Source: Diphasiastrum complanatum
Lineage: Eukaryota > Streptophyta > Lycopodiopsida > Lycopodiales > Lycopodiaceae
Reading direction: 5' to 3'
Length of the DNA stretch: 64,000 nucleotides
Assembly (NCBI GenBank): GCA_029204225.1
Contig: CM055100.1
Coordinates: 28,906,649-28,970,648, forward strand
Shown one piece after another: positions 39,401-51,900 of this stretch. Positions within the stretch are counted from its first letter, which is position 1; each line of letters opens with the position of its first letter. The notes below the pieces were generated by a model, which was given only the letters and a program-made list of their open reading frames with translations, was not told the DNA's origin and ran no database searches. Position numbers and translations under genes: made by a program.

Positions 39401-41555
39401 TTAATTTTGGAGGGATTTAGAATCAGATTGAATGTCGTATTTTGAAATTGGGCCCACACTTGAATATTTAGATAATTTTAGATCTGGTCCTATCAATCGA
39501 ATCAAGAGCGTTACTTCTGAGGTAGTTGGCTGAATCTATAATGTATCATCATTATTGATACTGTAGCTTATATGTATTTCTTATAAGTCAAAACCATTGT
39601 GAATCATTTTGTGACTCATTAAGTGAGTTGTATGTATAGGATACATAGGGACTTTCGGTTTTGATAATTTTCCATTTGGAAAAAAAAAATCTTTTATAAA
39701 CTTAAAGTTGAAGTAAAAGCCCCCTCTTCATATAATGAAGTTTTGATAAATCTTAAGTTATTTTAGATCATAATTTTAGAGTAATGGGGTCTCAAACACG
39801 ACTTCTCGAGTGGGGCCCATGCCTTCAAATGTAGCCTTGAAAGTTCTTGACTTGTGAATGGGTCAAACTTCCTAACCTCTCCCTAAGTTCACTCATGGGC
39901 CTTCACATATGTGTTTCAACAACAATCCAACTTGAGCTATAGTTTAACATTGGAGTCTTTCTAAAGCACTTTGCGAGTGACAAGTCTTTGTAAAGCACAT
40001 TGTAGGTGAGAAGTTGCATGTATGTGCAATAAAAGTCACAAATTTTCCTATCTTACAAGTAAGCTTCATGAAAAAATAAATTGGAGCAATGTTTGGCAAA
40101 CCTATCCCAAGTTTCACTTCAATATCCTGCATTTTTAAGCCACATTTGTTTTTAGAAAATGTTGTGTATTAAAAGAAAAAAACTGGAATAATTCTCCAAC
40201 CACTTAAGGTTACCATGAACTATAATAGTTAGGATGTTGAAAAAATTAGCACATCAATTAACCTCTCTCGATTCACTAAAATGTACTTATCATTATTGAA
40301 TTATTTTCGAAATTTTCAAAACCTCTTAGTATCCAATTATTTTCTTGGGCCTCGGCTTGGCTTGCTTGTCCCATCAAAAAATTTCATTGTGAAAGTTATT
40401 AATTTATGAATCAACCTTTTTATTGGCTACATGTAACTTTTACCAAGAATCATACAAAAGTTCGGCACTCAAAAGATAGAGGTTTAGGATTTCAAATTTT
40501 TCTATGATCTCTTCATTATGATGAGCCAGATGAATCCTTTGAATTTCAAAGCTTAGGGTGGTGAATCAACTATATATTTTACTAGCCATCAAATTTAATA
40601 TAAAAGAAAATAGTCCTCGATTTTTAAGAATGCTTGAAAATATCTTTGAGAGCAAGTTTTGAGAAAAAGTGTTAAATTTCATTCGTAAACTATGCTGGCT
40701 TTCTAGAACACCAATTAGGAGAGCACAAGTCCAAACGCTTGGACACCATTGGGGGCTAGGGCCCTCGCATCCTCCAAGCAAGATGACATTTGGCCTCGGT
40801 GCAATGACAATTACATGTTTTTTTTTTACGGCTGCTCGGAGCACCACATCATTAGGTAGCCTGAAACATTATCCATAAGCAATCTCATGCTCTGTCCAGT
40901 AATCCATATAACTGGAAACTTGACAATAGTCTCACATGCATGTGGGTGCTCGAGAGAATAGCACCGCTGCTAGCAAAAAAATGGCATTAATGCCATGCCC
41001 ACTGAAAAGTGGCTCCGGTACTCGCAAAAATTTTGTGTGCCCACAAAAGTGGCATCGATGTCGCAAGAAATAGGTGCCACTTCTCACTGGTGCCCACAAA
41101 GAATGGTGTCGACGCTCGTAGGATAATGATGCTAGTGCCTGTGGGACAGATTTTTCTTTGACACCTTGCCATTCAGGTAAGGCCCAAGCGGCAACATCGC
41201 ATGGTGCCTTTTCTAGTGGGCCGGGCCAAACCCAAAACACATGCCAATCACTGCTATAAAGCTATCTATGTTGGAGGTTACATGTGAAGAGAACCTAAAA
41301 GATACTCAAATGGAAACGTGGAGGGAGCTTAGATGCTCCACGTGGGGGGGGGGAGGGGAAGGGGGATTTGTAAGTGGAATGCGTGGCGTGAAAGCAGAGG
41401 TGAAGGGTCAGATGAGACACGAGAAGCAGCACCCTGCATCTCAGCAGCTCACAAGCGGCAATCAGGCCGTCACGAGTGCTCTCAACGGGATCTCCAGACT
41501 TCGAATTGACGGCCTCCACCAAAACAAAGTAGAAGCCAAAAATAACGACACAAAA
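39401..41555. other. Upstream region of starch synthase, no gene recognised
   Basis: No coding family was recognised on either strand. At 40,930-41,220 there is a GGCAC/GTGCC-rich stretch with a TGGCATTAATGCCA palindrome (about 40,982). The last 300 bases become GC-rich, as often near plant promoters. Confidence 0.45.
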
Positions 41556-41849
41556 CTCTCTCTTTCTCGCGCGCTCTCTCTTCTCGATCCAAATCGCTAA
41601 CGATGGCGATGGCGATGGCGATGGCGATGGACGAATGAATGCAAATTCTTTATATCACGAGCGTTGGCATTCTGCTGTTGATCAATGGATTGATATGCCA
41701 AGCATTGCATCAATAGCAAGAAGCTGTTTCAATCTCAAAATTCCAGTTCCGTAGAGTCCGTACAGTGATATTTCATGCACTTAGGAAGCATTCCGTGCTT
41801 TGGTGTGAGGATTTTGTTGTGTGTGGTTGGGGTGAATTGAGGGGAAGAT
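41556..41849 (+). promoter_or_regulatory. Probable promoter/5' leader of starch synthase I
   Basis: CTCTCTCTTTCTCGCGCGCTCT-type pyrimidine patches at 41,558-41,585, as seen near many plant transcription starts, then a (GATGGC)n run at 41,602-41,630, and a TTTATATCA box at about 41,649. The coding start is at 41,850. The run contains five ATGs in one frame and closes at 41,638, making an 11-codon upstream ORF if it is transcribed. The transcript start is not visible. Confidence 0.4.
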
Positions 41850-44800
41850 ATGGCGGGCATGCAGTTGAGCGGAGCAGTGGCAGTTGCTTCTTCTAACTTG
41901 AGAAGCCCGGGAGTAACGTCCACCAGTTCGTGCACGCTGAGGTGGAGTTCCAGTCAGATGCTGGGGCCACTGGACCGTCACTGGAACAAACAAAGGTCTT
42001 TTTTAGTCGTTCGAAACAATTTGTCCTTATTCTCACAAGTGCAGAAGGAGGTAGCTCCTTTATCTGATCAATACTCCAACGATTGGTTACTGAGACGAGG
42101 CTCAGTTCCTACAGAGGATCTAACCGCACGTCTAGCATCCAAAGATGATACAGGTATTTAACTTCAGCTTACTCTTGTGTAAGAGAGTAAATCATTCATT
42201 ACTTTGTTAACAATGTCGAGATCAGCTTTTGTCTAAAAGTTGGTTGCTACTTTTGTATGAGTTTTATTCCATCTTTGTGGTGAATAGAGAAAACTAGGCT
42301 GGGGGAGACGGTTGTATGGCGGCAGTGGGCACTCTGCACTAGAAGTTTCTTAATTCAAGCTTCCATATGAGTTGGCTTCTTACGCTGTAATATTACCCAG
42401 CATTGGGGTTTCATACCTCAAGATGTGCAAATTCAAGAAGTTGTCATTGATAATGACATAGTTACATCCGAACCACGGTTCAAACCACCAAACCGTTCAG
42501 AACCAGTTCGAACCGGGAACTGGTTCGAACCTTTTTCCCAAAGAAAAAAAACCAAAAGCAAACAGTTTGAACAGTACCCTGATTCGAACCCAGCTATCCG
42601 GTTTGAATCGGATCGAATCAGGTTCAAACCGCCGATTCTAATCAGCTTGCAACTATGGACAACGAAAAGAAGATTGTTGGAAAACATGTTGAAACCAGCC
42701 TGCTTGAACCCAAACAAAATATGTGTTTGTGACTTCTTTCACAGTGGTAGATTTCTAGGAGAGTGTATAGGTGAGAGTATATGTTGTTTTGTGTCATTGG
42801 GGCATGCTTGTGGTGTGGATCTTGTGAACAAGATGTCTGGCATGGGAAACAGTGACCTAAGAAGTGCGTTGATCATGTGGTTCATGTTCATGGGTGGATG
42901 ACCATGGAAGTTGTTGCACACTAGCTCAAAAAACCCTAAGTAAATACACAAAAATTACCCAGTAAATTCGTCACTTTATTAATCTCAAGCAAATGTACAT
43001 AGATCAAACAAGCAAACATGAGAGCTCTGCTACAAGTCTCCTTCCAACGATAGCTGCATAGTAATCCGATAGGGAATGCCTAACAAGGCTCACGCTATAC
43101 CCCTTAACCTTGACACATTCTAACGTCGATACATGGCAAACTCCATGCATAGTTGACACTTGCCACTTGGCAATACCCTGACACATAGGTAAGCTAGTAG
43201 GTGGACTATCTGACACATGTCACTCATACATTGGACCAAGTGTCTCAATGAGCATATGACACATGTTCTGTTGACTTGCTCGTCGTTGACCGTTTGACAA
43301 GTGTCACTCATGCATTGGACCAAGTGTCCCAGTGAGCATATGACACATGTCACGTTGACTAGTCAACCCTGTCTACTTTTTAGGAGGTCAGTCCAGCAGC
43401 AGACTCTCATGGGACCCAGTATCCTCTTGGCCATCTTGGAATTAGTCACTATAACTAATATTTACATTGCAATTTACAATCGTCTCCACAAGTTGATGAC
43501 TTAGCCATTTACAATTTACATTGGGTAAAGGGATTTGAAGTACACGTGACATCGTTCTCGATGGCAAAGTTTGGATACTGTGCATGCAACCCATGCGTGG
43601 TCTCTCAGGTAGCATCATTGAGAGGTCGTCCATGCCACGCAACCAAGTACTCACAGAGCAAACGATTCCACAATCATCTCTGCCTTCGGTCCAATACTCT
43701 CGTTGGTCCATGTATCACTTCCCCATGTTCTTGAAACAATACAAGGCCATCAGCCAAAAGTTATCACCATCATGTAAAACCTTCTTTGACCGTCAACAAG
43801 TGTCACTCATGCACTGGACCAAGTGTCCCAGTGAGCATATGACACGTGTCACATTGAACAGTCAACCCTTCTTACTTTTTAGGAGGTCAATCCAGCAGAC
43901 TTTCGTGGGACCTAGTATCCCCTTGGCCATCTCAGAATTAGTCACTATAACTGATATTTGCATTGCAATTTACAATTGTCTTTAAAGGCTGGAGACTTAG
44001 CCATTTACAATTTAATAATTACTATTTATAATTTACATTGGACAAAGGGATTCAAAGTACATGTGACAGTAGTTGACATATTCAAAAAGAAATTCAATGG
44101 GGAACTTTGGCTATAGTTTTTGGGACAATCTACTATGCAAGCCAAATTTGAGGTATAGAGCCCTATTGGGTACATCATTGATTGAATGTGGTGCTTTCTT
44201 CTAAGTTACTAAAGCCTTCATTATTGGAACAACTTGTGTTTTTATAATCCCTAGTACGACAAGAGTCTTGAGTTGCAATGAGCATGTAGCTTTTTTCTTA
44301 AGTTGGTTGATTTGTCACTTTTCAATGTGAAGAGGAGGGTGCTAACTCTCCATAGTAAGATGATAGAGGGTACCATTTTTATTCTTGATAGCCCTTGAAA
44401 AGCCTTCAAAGGTGTAGATAAGAGTCTTTAGCGTGGTGGTTGTAGCTTCTGTGAAGAATAATGAATCACTAAGATCCAATATGTCCCTTTGATCTTTGGT
44501 TATGAATGACAACACATCTAGCACCATTGACAATGTAGAAATCTAACATCTACTACACTAAAAAGATGTAAACTCAACAAGATCTTGATCAAACATCAAA
44601 TATATGATAAAATGAAGTTGTTGTCTGTACAATAACAATAAAGTACTGTATTTCACACGTGTGGATCCATTACTCAACATACAATTGCATTCTACACACA
44701 AAATTGCAAGATATCAACATTATAATGCAAAAATGGATATATGAACCCAAAGAAAACTCATGTATAAGCATGAATGAGAGGAGAGAGAGAGAGATGTCCT

Positions 44801-47800
44801 CTTCCCACGTTTGTATAGTACTTATAGCAGGTCCTTGACCTATTTGGATGTCCTTCTCCAAGCTTATCAACAATAGGAAACTTCTAGATCTATTCCAAGC
44901 CCTAGATGTAAATGGACTAGATTCAATGTACCAAACATTCAAATTTGAATCTTCCCAAACTCAACCTACTTCCTTTTCCCACACTTTCTAAAAGTGGTAA
45001 TTTATATGAACTTAGACTAAAAATAACTTCATAATGTTTATCTCTAAGTTTAAAATGCATATTGGCCTAAATTGCCAAATGAACTAAACATGACTAAACT
45101 AGTTGATATTTCTCACACTCCCTCTTCAACTAGTTTTAGCATAGATTTAACCATACTACTTTGATCCAACTTTAGAATGATCTTCATTCTAAGTATACAC
45201 CTCCTTTCCAAGGTTCTAAAGTAGCTTCCATAATTGATATAGAGAATAGTGTCCAAATTGGATGTTTCACTATTTCTTACGTCAATTTTACACATCAAGA
45301 TGTAACTAGAACATGAAGAACCTAATAGAATGTAAATGAAATGAATCCTCCATGCTTCCAACTTTGAACTTTGGAAAATAACAACAAACAAACAATAAAT
45401 GTGAGTAATCAATAAATGCTTGCTATCTCCTCCATCTTTGTCCTTTCTTGATATGTCTCCACCATAAAACTCCATGAATGAGCCTCCATCTCCATCTTGC
45501 CACAAGAAACCATCAAACCTTGGAAATCGATGAGTAAGAGAGTACAACAATGATGCTAATCCAGCTCCATATGACTCCATATAACTAGTATGTAGCACTA
45601 GTCCTTCTTCAAGATCCACTTGACACAAGAAAATGACCATAGATTCACCAAAAATTGACAATCTCCAAGCATTGGCACCACATAGTTCAAACCTTGAGAA
45701 CTTAAGCATGAATGAATGATATAATGAACTTCCAATAGCTTCATTTTCATCAGCAAAACCAGCCAAGAATGCTAGTACAACTCCATCATCAAAATGATGC
45801 AAACCAATGTAACTAGTTTTACCATATCTTGACAAGTTGTACTCATTCACATGAAATTGCTCAAACATGAGATCGAAGAAGTAAAGTAAATTCGAACAAC
45901 ACTTGCTTGTTGTTCTTTTGACCTTACTTGAGTCTTCATACTCCTACAAAAACAGATCCAAAAGATCTTCGCCATTTGACTCTCCTATGATGCTCTGGAC
46001 TAGCTCCAAATTGCTACCTTTCCTTTTGTGTTGTTGAAGGCCTTTGAGACCAACCTCTTGATCTTCCTTTTGAACATCAAAGATATGAATATCTTCAGAC
46101 CTGAACCTCTGGAAATACTCCCTATAAGAAGTAGAAACCTCAAAAACATTAGAAGCCATGAAAAAAATCATTAGTACCTTCAACATAAGGATGATTGAAG
46201 TATTCTTTTTTTTCAAACAAGAACTTCCACTCAATGATTTAGTTAATGACTCATATGATAATGATTCTTCCTCACTAGCAATGACATCATTCAAAATACA
46301 TTCTACTTTGAATACTTCACATACCTCTCTTGAATTGTGACTATCTCCCTCACCAAGTCTCATGATAGAACCATTTGATCTACTCTCTTTATGAAGACAT
46401 GTGACACCACTTTTTGACAAATGACTTTCTTGGAATCATAACAAAGAAATGTAGAAAAACCACCTCCTTCATGCATGCACCTAGCAACATTTTTTTCCAT
46501 ATGATCAAAGAAATCATTAGCAACAACCTTTTTCAAAGAAGAACCTTCACCACCTCCATTGATGAAGTTAGCTTTTTCCTTACCTTTTGCATGCTTGCAC
46601 TTGCCATGAAGAACCATTGAAAAATCATCATTATGCTAGCCAAGTTAGCACAAAGATGAACATCTCCAAGAAGCATATGAGATCTTGACCTAGATCTAGC
46701 ATAAGGAAGCTTGTTAGATTTTGCATAAGATCCACCAATCTTATTGATGCTAAAAGAGAACTTTGGAAAGTTGAGACCAATCTCTTTTTCCATTCCATCC
46801 TTTTGGTTTGCCATAACAAAAGCATCAAGCTTGAAAAGTCTACCTTGTCTATTGCCCCTAGCAACCAAGATTTCTTCCTTTGTAATGAAACAAGCATCAC
46901 CACCAAACTTTACCATGTTTCCTTTCTCTATCATTTGACCAACACTTAACAAATTCTTTGAAAGTGAAGAAATGTAAAGAACACCATCAAGTCTTACTTT
47001 CTTATTAGTAGAAGACAAATAGAAATTGAACCAATACCTTCAAGCACACACTTACCACCATTGGCCATGTGTATCATAAGTGCTCAAAGAAGTAAAGAAC
47101 TCCTTGTGACTAGTCATATGTGAACTAGCTCCACTATCAATCCACCATGAATCTTTGTCACTTTCACTTGATATTGGACTTGAAGAACACATCATAAGAG
47201 AATCACAAACACCTAGATCCTCATCATTAGTAGTAAAGTTGATTTGCTTGCTACCTTCATCTCTTTGCTTCTTTAAACATTCATTAGCAAAATGCCCTTT
47301 GATACCACAATAGAAGCATTTTAACTTGGATCTATCTTTCTTTTTGCCAAAAGAAGAAGTATCACCTTGATCTTGCCTTTAGACCACTTGCTTTTACCTT
47401 TGCCCTTGAATTTGCGTTTAATGAACATGGCCTCCTCTTCATAATGAGATGTTGATGTAGATCCACCTCTTGCTTGAAGCCTATATTCCTCATTCACCAA
47501 GATCTCTTGCAAATCCATGATGCTTGGCAAAGTTCTTTGAATAGCAAAGCTTTGAACAAGGTTAGCATGATCATCAAGTAAGCCATTAAGAATAACTTGC
47601 ACAAGTTCTACCTCCTTAATGCTCTCATCAATGCATGCTAGCTCATTATTAAATGCTTTAACTCTCAATACAAAAGCATGACCACTCTCTTCCTTACTTT
47701 TGCATACTTTGAAAGATTTGCCTTCTAAGAGTAAGTACTCTTGATGTAGACTTGGATTCATAAAGCTTCTTCAAAGCTTCCCAAGCCTTATCAGATGAAT

Positions 47801-48921
47801 TGCAATCACCAACTTCTTTGAGAAGCTCATCGGTAACATTCATCTTTATGATGCGTAGAGCTCTTTTAGCTCTCTTGTCATACCTCATTTGATCGTGTTG
47901 TGCCAAGTGCCTTTCCTCCACTCCTACAACAATGTCCATCAACTCATTCATCTCAAGGAGAGACTCCATTCCTTTCCAAGTAGAATAGTTGCTTGAGGTA
48001 AGCCTATCATTTCTTTCCAACATAAAGCTTCCATTTGTAGCCATGTTGCAATGACCTTATCCTCTCTTTCAACATGTTCCAATGCATAAAGCACTCTCTT
48101 GAATGTCAACAAATGAACTCAAGAAGAAATCACAAAGATATGGAACCTCTCAAATCCCTTTCTTGCACCATACCTAGCAAAATCAACACATAGAATGGAA
48201 GATACTTGATCATCAACCTACAATCTCATGAACTTTTACACTTCCTAAACTTGAAACACACTCTTGAGAAGTCCAGCAACCTCAAAAACAAGAGATCCAA
48301 ACAAATTTAGGGTTTTGAAAAAAATACAAAAAAATGAATCATCCAAATTCTACATGCAAATGCTACAAACTTGATATAGAATCTTGTAGTCTTCAATGAG
48401 ACCTTTCTAATGCAATTAGTGAAGTGTGAAAAACGGCCTACCTCAAGTTCATAACCTTATATTAAGTTTTGATTTACAAAAAATCAATTCTACACATGAA
48501 AAATGCTTAACTTTTGAGTAGAAATCAATCTAGCATGCGCTAGAATTGGTAACTCCTCCAAATCCTTGCTAAAGATGGCTGATCTTTCAATAGCTTGCAA
48601 AAATAGCTCTGATACCATGTGAAGAAATATGAATCGCTAAGATCCAATATGGCCCTTTGATCTTTGGTTATGAATGACAACACATATAGCACCATTGACA
48701 ATGTAGAAATCTAACTTGTACTACACTAAGAAGATGCAAACTTAACAAGATTTTGATCAAACATCAAATATATGATAAAATGAAGTTGTTGTCTGTACAA
48801 TAATAGTAAAGTATTGAATTTCACACGTGTGGATCCATTACTCAACATACAATTGCAAGATATCAACACTAAAATGCAAAAATGGACATATGAACCCAAA
48901 GAGAACTCATGTATAAGCATG

Positions 48922-48976
<55 letters not shown>

Positions 48977-51900
48977 GCTTTATTAACGTCTTTTCCATGC
49001 CAAAAGGCATATAAGACGAACAAGTACATCAAAATGGATGGCACCTAGACGGAGCAATGCCGTCAAAACAACATAACTAAATCCAAACTAACTAAGAAGA
49101 GAAAAATATCTCTTCAGTGCTCTAAGTTTCACCCTAACTCTGAACAATCTCTAACAAGCGTCAATGAAAGGCTCTCACGTAGGAGGTGGTTTAACTTTAA
49201 ATACAATTTGAAAATTTTCTCTTGACCAAAAGGCTCTCACGTAGGAGGCGTCACTGAGTGATCCATTCCGGATGGGGTGTTCAGAAAATGTCGACCATCC
49301 CGGAAAATAACCCTTTTTCCTATCGCATTGGCATTACTCACAGATCATATTTGACATCCCTCAAACAAAGTTGAATCTGTTGTTGAGAATGGTGTATGGA
49401 ATGGGATTCTCACCAAATTCAAACTAACTCTTTCTCAAGACACAAGTTTATTTCTTTCAACACAGTATTGAAAAGGTATGCCTTCCCATTCCGACAGTGG
49501 AAGGCTTGGACATAGAAAGACAGCAAATGAACCTCAATCAGAAAGTCGTGGAAACTAACTCATCAAGTTTGCAAGAATAGAATGACAGAACCGACAACTA
49601 TAAATGCTGGCCTTCCACAGACAAAAGTTTTTGGACAATGTACTTGACTGCACTTCAACATACAGCGGTGTCAGAAGCGGTTGCACGCATCCGTTTGTGG
49701 TGATCCGGCTCGCTGAAACGGCCGCGGTCCAGCGCTCCTGTCACCAACACTTTCCATCCCAGAGAGAGAGAGAAAGAAAGCTTTATTGATGTCTTTTCCA
49801 TGCCAAAAGGCATATAAGACAAAAAAAGTACATGTCAAGTATGTGGTAACCATAAGAGCGTCTAAAACATCTCCAAAACTGTAATAAAGAAAACGTCTAG
49901 AACAAACATGTAGATAGATCAATGCACGTGTCACGAACACAATAGTTACTGTAGTAGTATATAAAGTTCTGTAAGTAGCAGTTTAAAACTTGTTATCATA
50001 AGAACAGAAGGCTTAGCACTAGAAAACACACACTCCCTCCCCCCCCCAAAAAAAAAGTCAGTTTGAAGCGGATAAATTGGCCTTATTCAAACAGCCGATT
50101 TGAATCAACCTGATAGTACGTTCACGATTATGGCTACTAGTTATCATGGTTCTCTCAGGCATCCCACGTCCTCCTTGAGTCACTTGGCATTTCTTTCACT
50201 GATCTACCTTTGGATACTCGTCAAGATGTTAGACGGTTTTTATATAGAGCATATCTTGATTGTGCTTGGCTGGACCAGTTAAGGGGCAAATTTGACTGCT
50301 ATCAGACTCATTCTTTGGAGTTAGATGGAGTTGGGCAGTTGGTGATTGAGACCTGACGGTTCTAGGATATTTTGAGAGTTGAGCAGATGTGGCTATTTTG
50401 CTCTGTGGGTGAGGTGGAGTCCAAGGAGCACTTATCTTCAGTGCCCAATCTATTACGAGATTAGAGGGAGATACGATTTCTCACTTCACTAGGGTATGAG
50501 GATCCTCGATGTGTTGCATTTATGGTACGAGAGATGTTCTTACTGCAATGGGATTTATGTCAGACAGTTCAGCAGATTCATCCTAGAGATCAGAGACAAT
50601 GTATCATTCAGAGCCATGTTGCAGTTAGAGCTGTGCATCCTATCATGAGGAGACATACTTCTTATCCCCCTAGATGATGCCAGCGTATTCCATCTCTACC
50701 TAATACTTCTGCTATATCACAACTTTCCTCAGCATTAGCAGGACGTTATGATAATGCTGTATCTTTAGTAATTATTGTAGCAGGATAGAGTTTTATTCCA
50801 TACATCTCATTCAATTCAGTTCAGTTTCTTTAGATGTTTTTCTTTCATTACAGCTTTAGAGATGTTACTCCCACTGATACCATATACTTGACATGTATTT
50901 TCTTCATCTTATATGCCTTTTGGCATGGAAAATACATTAATGAAGCTCTCTTTCTTACTTTCTCCATGTCAGTTCTCTTTCCAGCCCTTATGTGTTCTTT
51001 ATTCTCCACATAGAATACAATTTTTTACAACAGATTGGTAAAAGCTGCTGCAGAAAAGTTTGACACATCCATTGCTGCAGCAAAGTTTGATACGTCCACT
51101 GCAATGTACACCTTTTGTCCAAATAGCATACAGAAATATCTGTTTCAAAAGGTAAATGTCTTCTTGGTCCTTTGTGCAGATGCAAAACCTGATGGATATA
51201 CCTTGCAACATGATTTCCTTCAAGATTCAAAATTGGCTCGTGCAAATTTGGAAGAAAATAACCGACGAACTACAAACCCCTTCAATATTATTTTTGTTTC
51301 AGCAGAAGTTGCTCCTTATTCAAAGACTGGAGGCTTGGGTGATGTCTGCGGTTCTTTACCTGTTGCGCTGGCTTCTAGGGGCCACAGGATGATGGTAATA
51401 TCCCCTCGTTATTGGAGTGGACCTGGTGATACTAGATATGCAGGGGCATTTGATACTCAAGTGCGAATCAAGATTGGCTGTTTCAATGGAGAGCATGAAG
51501 TTGCTTTTTTCCATGAGTATAGAGCTGGTGTTGATTGGGTATTTCTTCTTTTGGGTTTCTGTGGTCTGTCAAGTTCTCATTTTTGCTATTCTCATGTTTG
51601 GCATAGCTAATTTATTTTTGCCTTTACTCTCCTCTTTGCATCAATGACTTTACATTAATATTAGCTTTGTCTTCTTGTGCTTTGCTTTTATCTAATTATG
51701 AGTATCCCAAATAAGCGTGAGGTGTACTGCAGGTGTTTGTAGATCACCATTCTTATCATAGACCCGGAACTCCATATGGTGATACACGTGGTTCATTTGG
51801 TGACAATCAGGTTATTGCTGCTGACAGAAGTGCTAAATAGGATAAACTTCCTATCAACAAGACTCAAAATTTCACTGGGGTTACTTTTTTATGACTTGCT

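Larger units (their letters stand above)
44450..48972 (-). mobile_element. Copia relative with gag, protease and an unknown frame replacing pol
   Basis: 3' LTR at 44450-45117; internal region; primer site at 48606-48617; 5' LTR from 48618, which ends abruptly in a GA tract at 48,925-48,972 that continues into a LINE 3' end. Internal order on the minus strand: gag (48,044 down), Zn knuckle, protease, GAG-pre-integrase-like segment, then a long region without RT or RNase H that ends in the unknown frame shared with 35,510-36,424. It sits antisense in starch synthase intron 1. Confidence 0.85.
42154..51179 (+). other. Starch synthase I intron 1 (9.0 kb)
   Basis: Phase 1, donor GTATTT, acceptor TTTGTGCAG. 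Holds palindromic GGTTCGAACC-type sequence, a direct-repeat cluster (43,205-44,071), a Copia element on the opposite strand (44,450-48,972) and three LINE 3' ends (48,925-50,975). The transposons make up most of its length. Confidence 0.8.

Noticed and set aside
42425-42901. 158-codon open frame after starch synthase exon 1
   Set aside because: Its first half is the GGTTCGAACC-type repeat read through; no domain, and it lies in intron 1 with the correct splice phases on either side.
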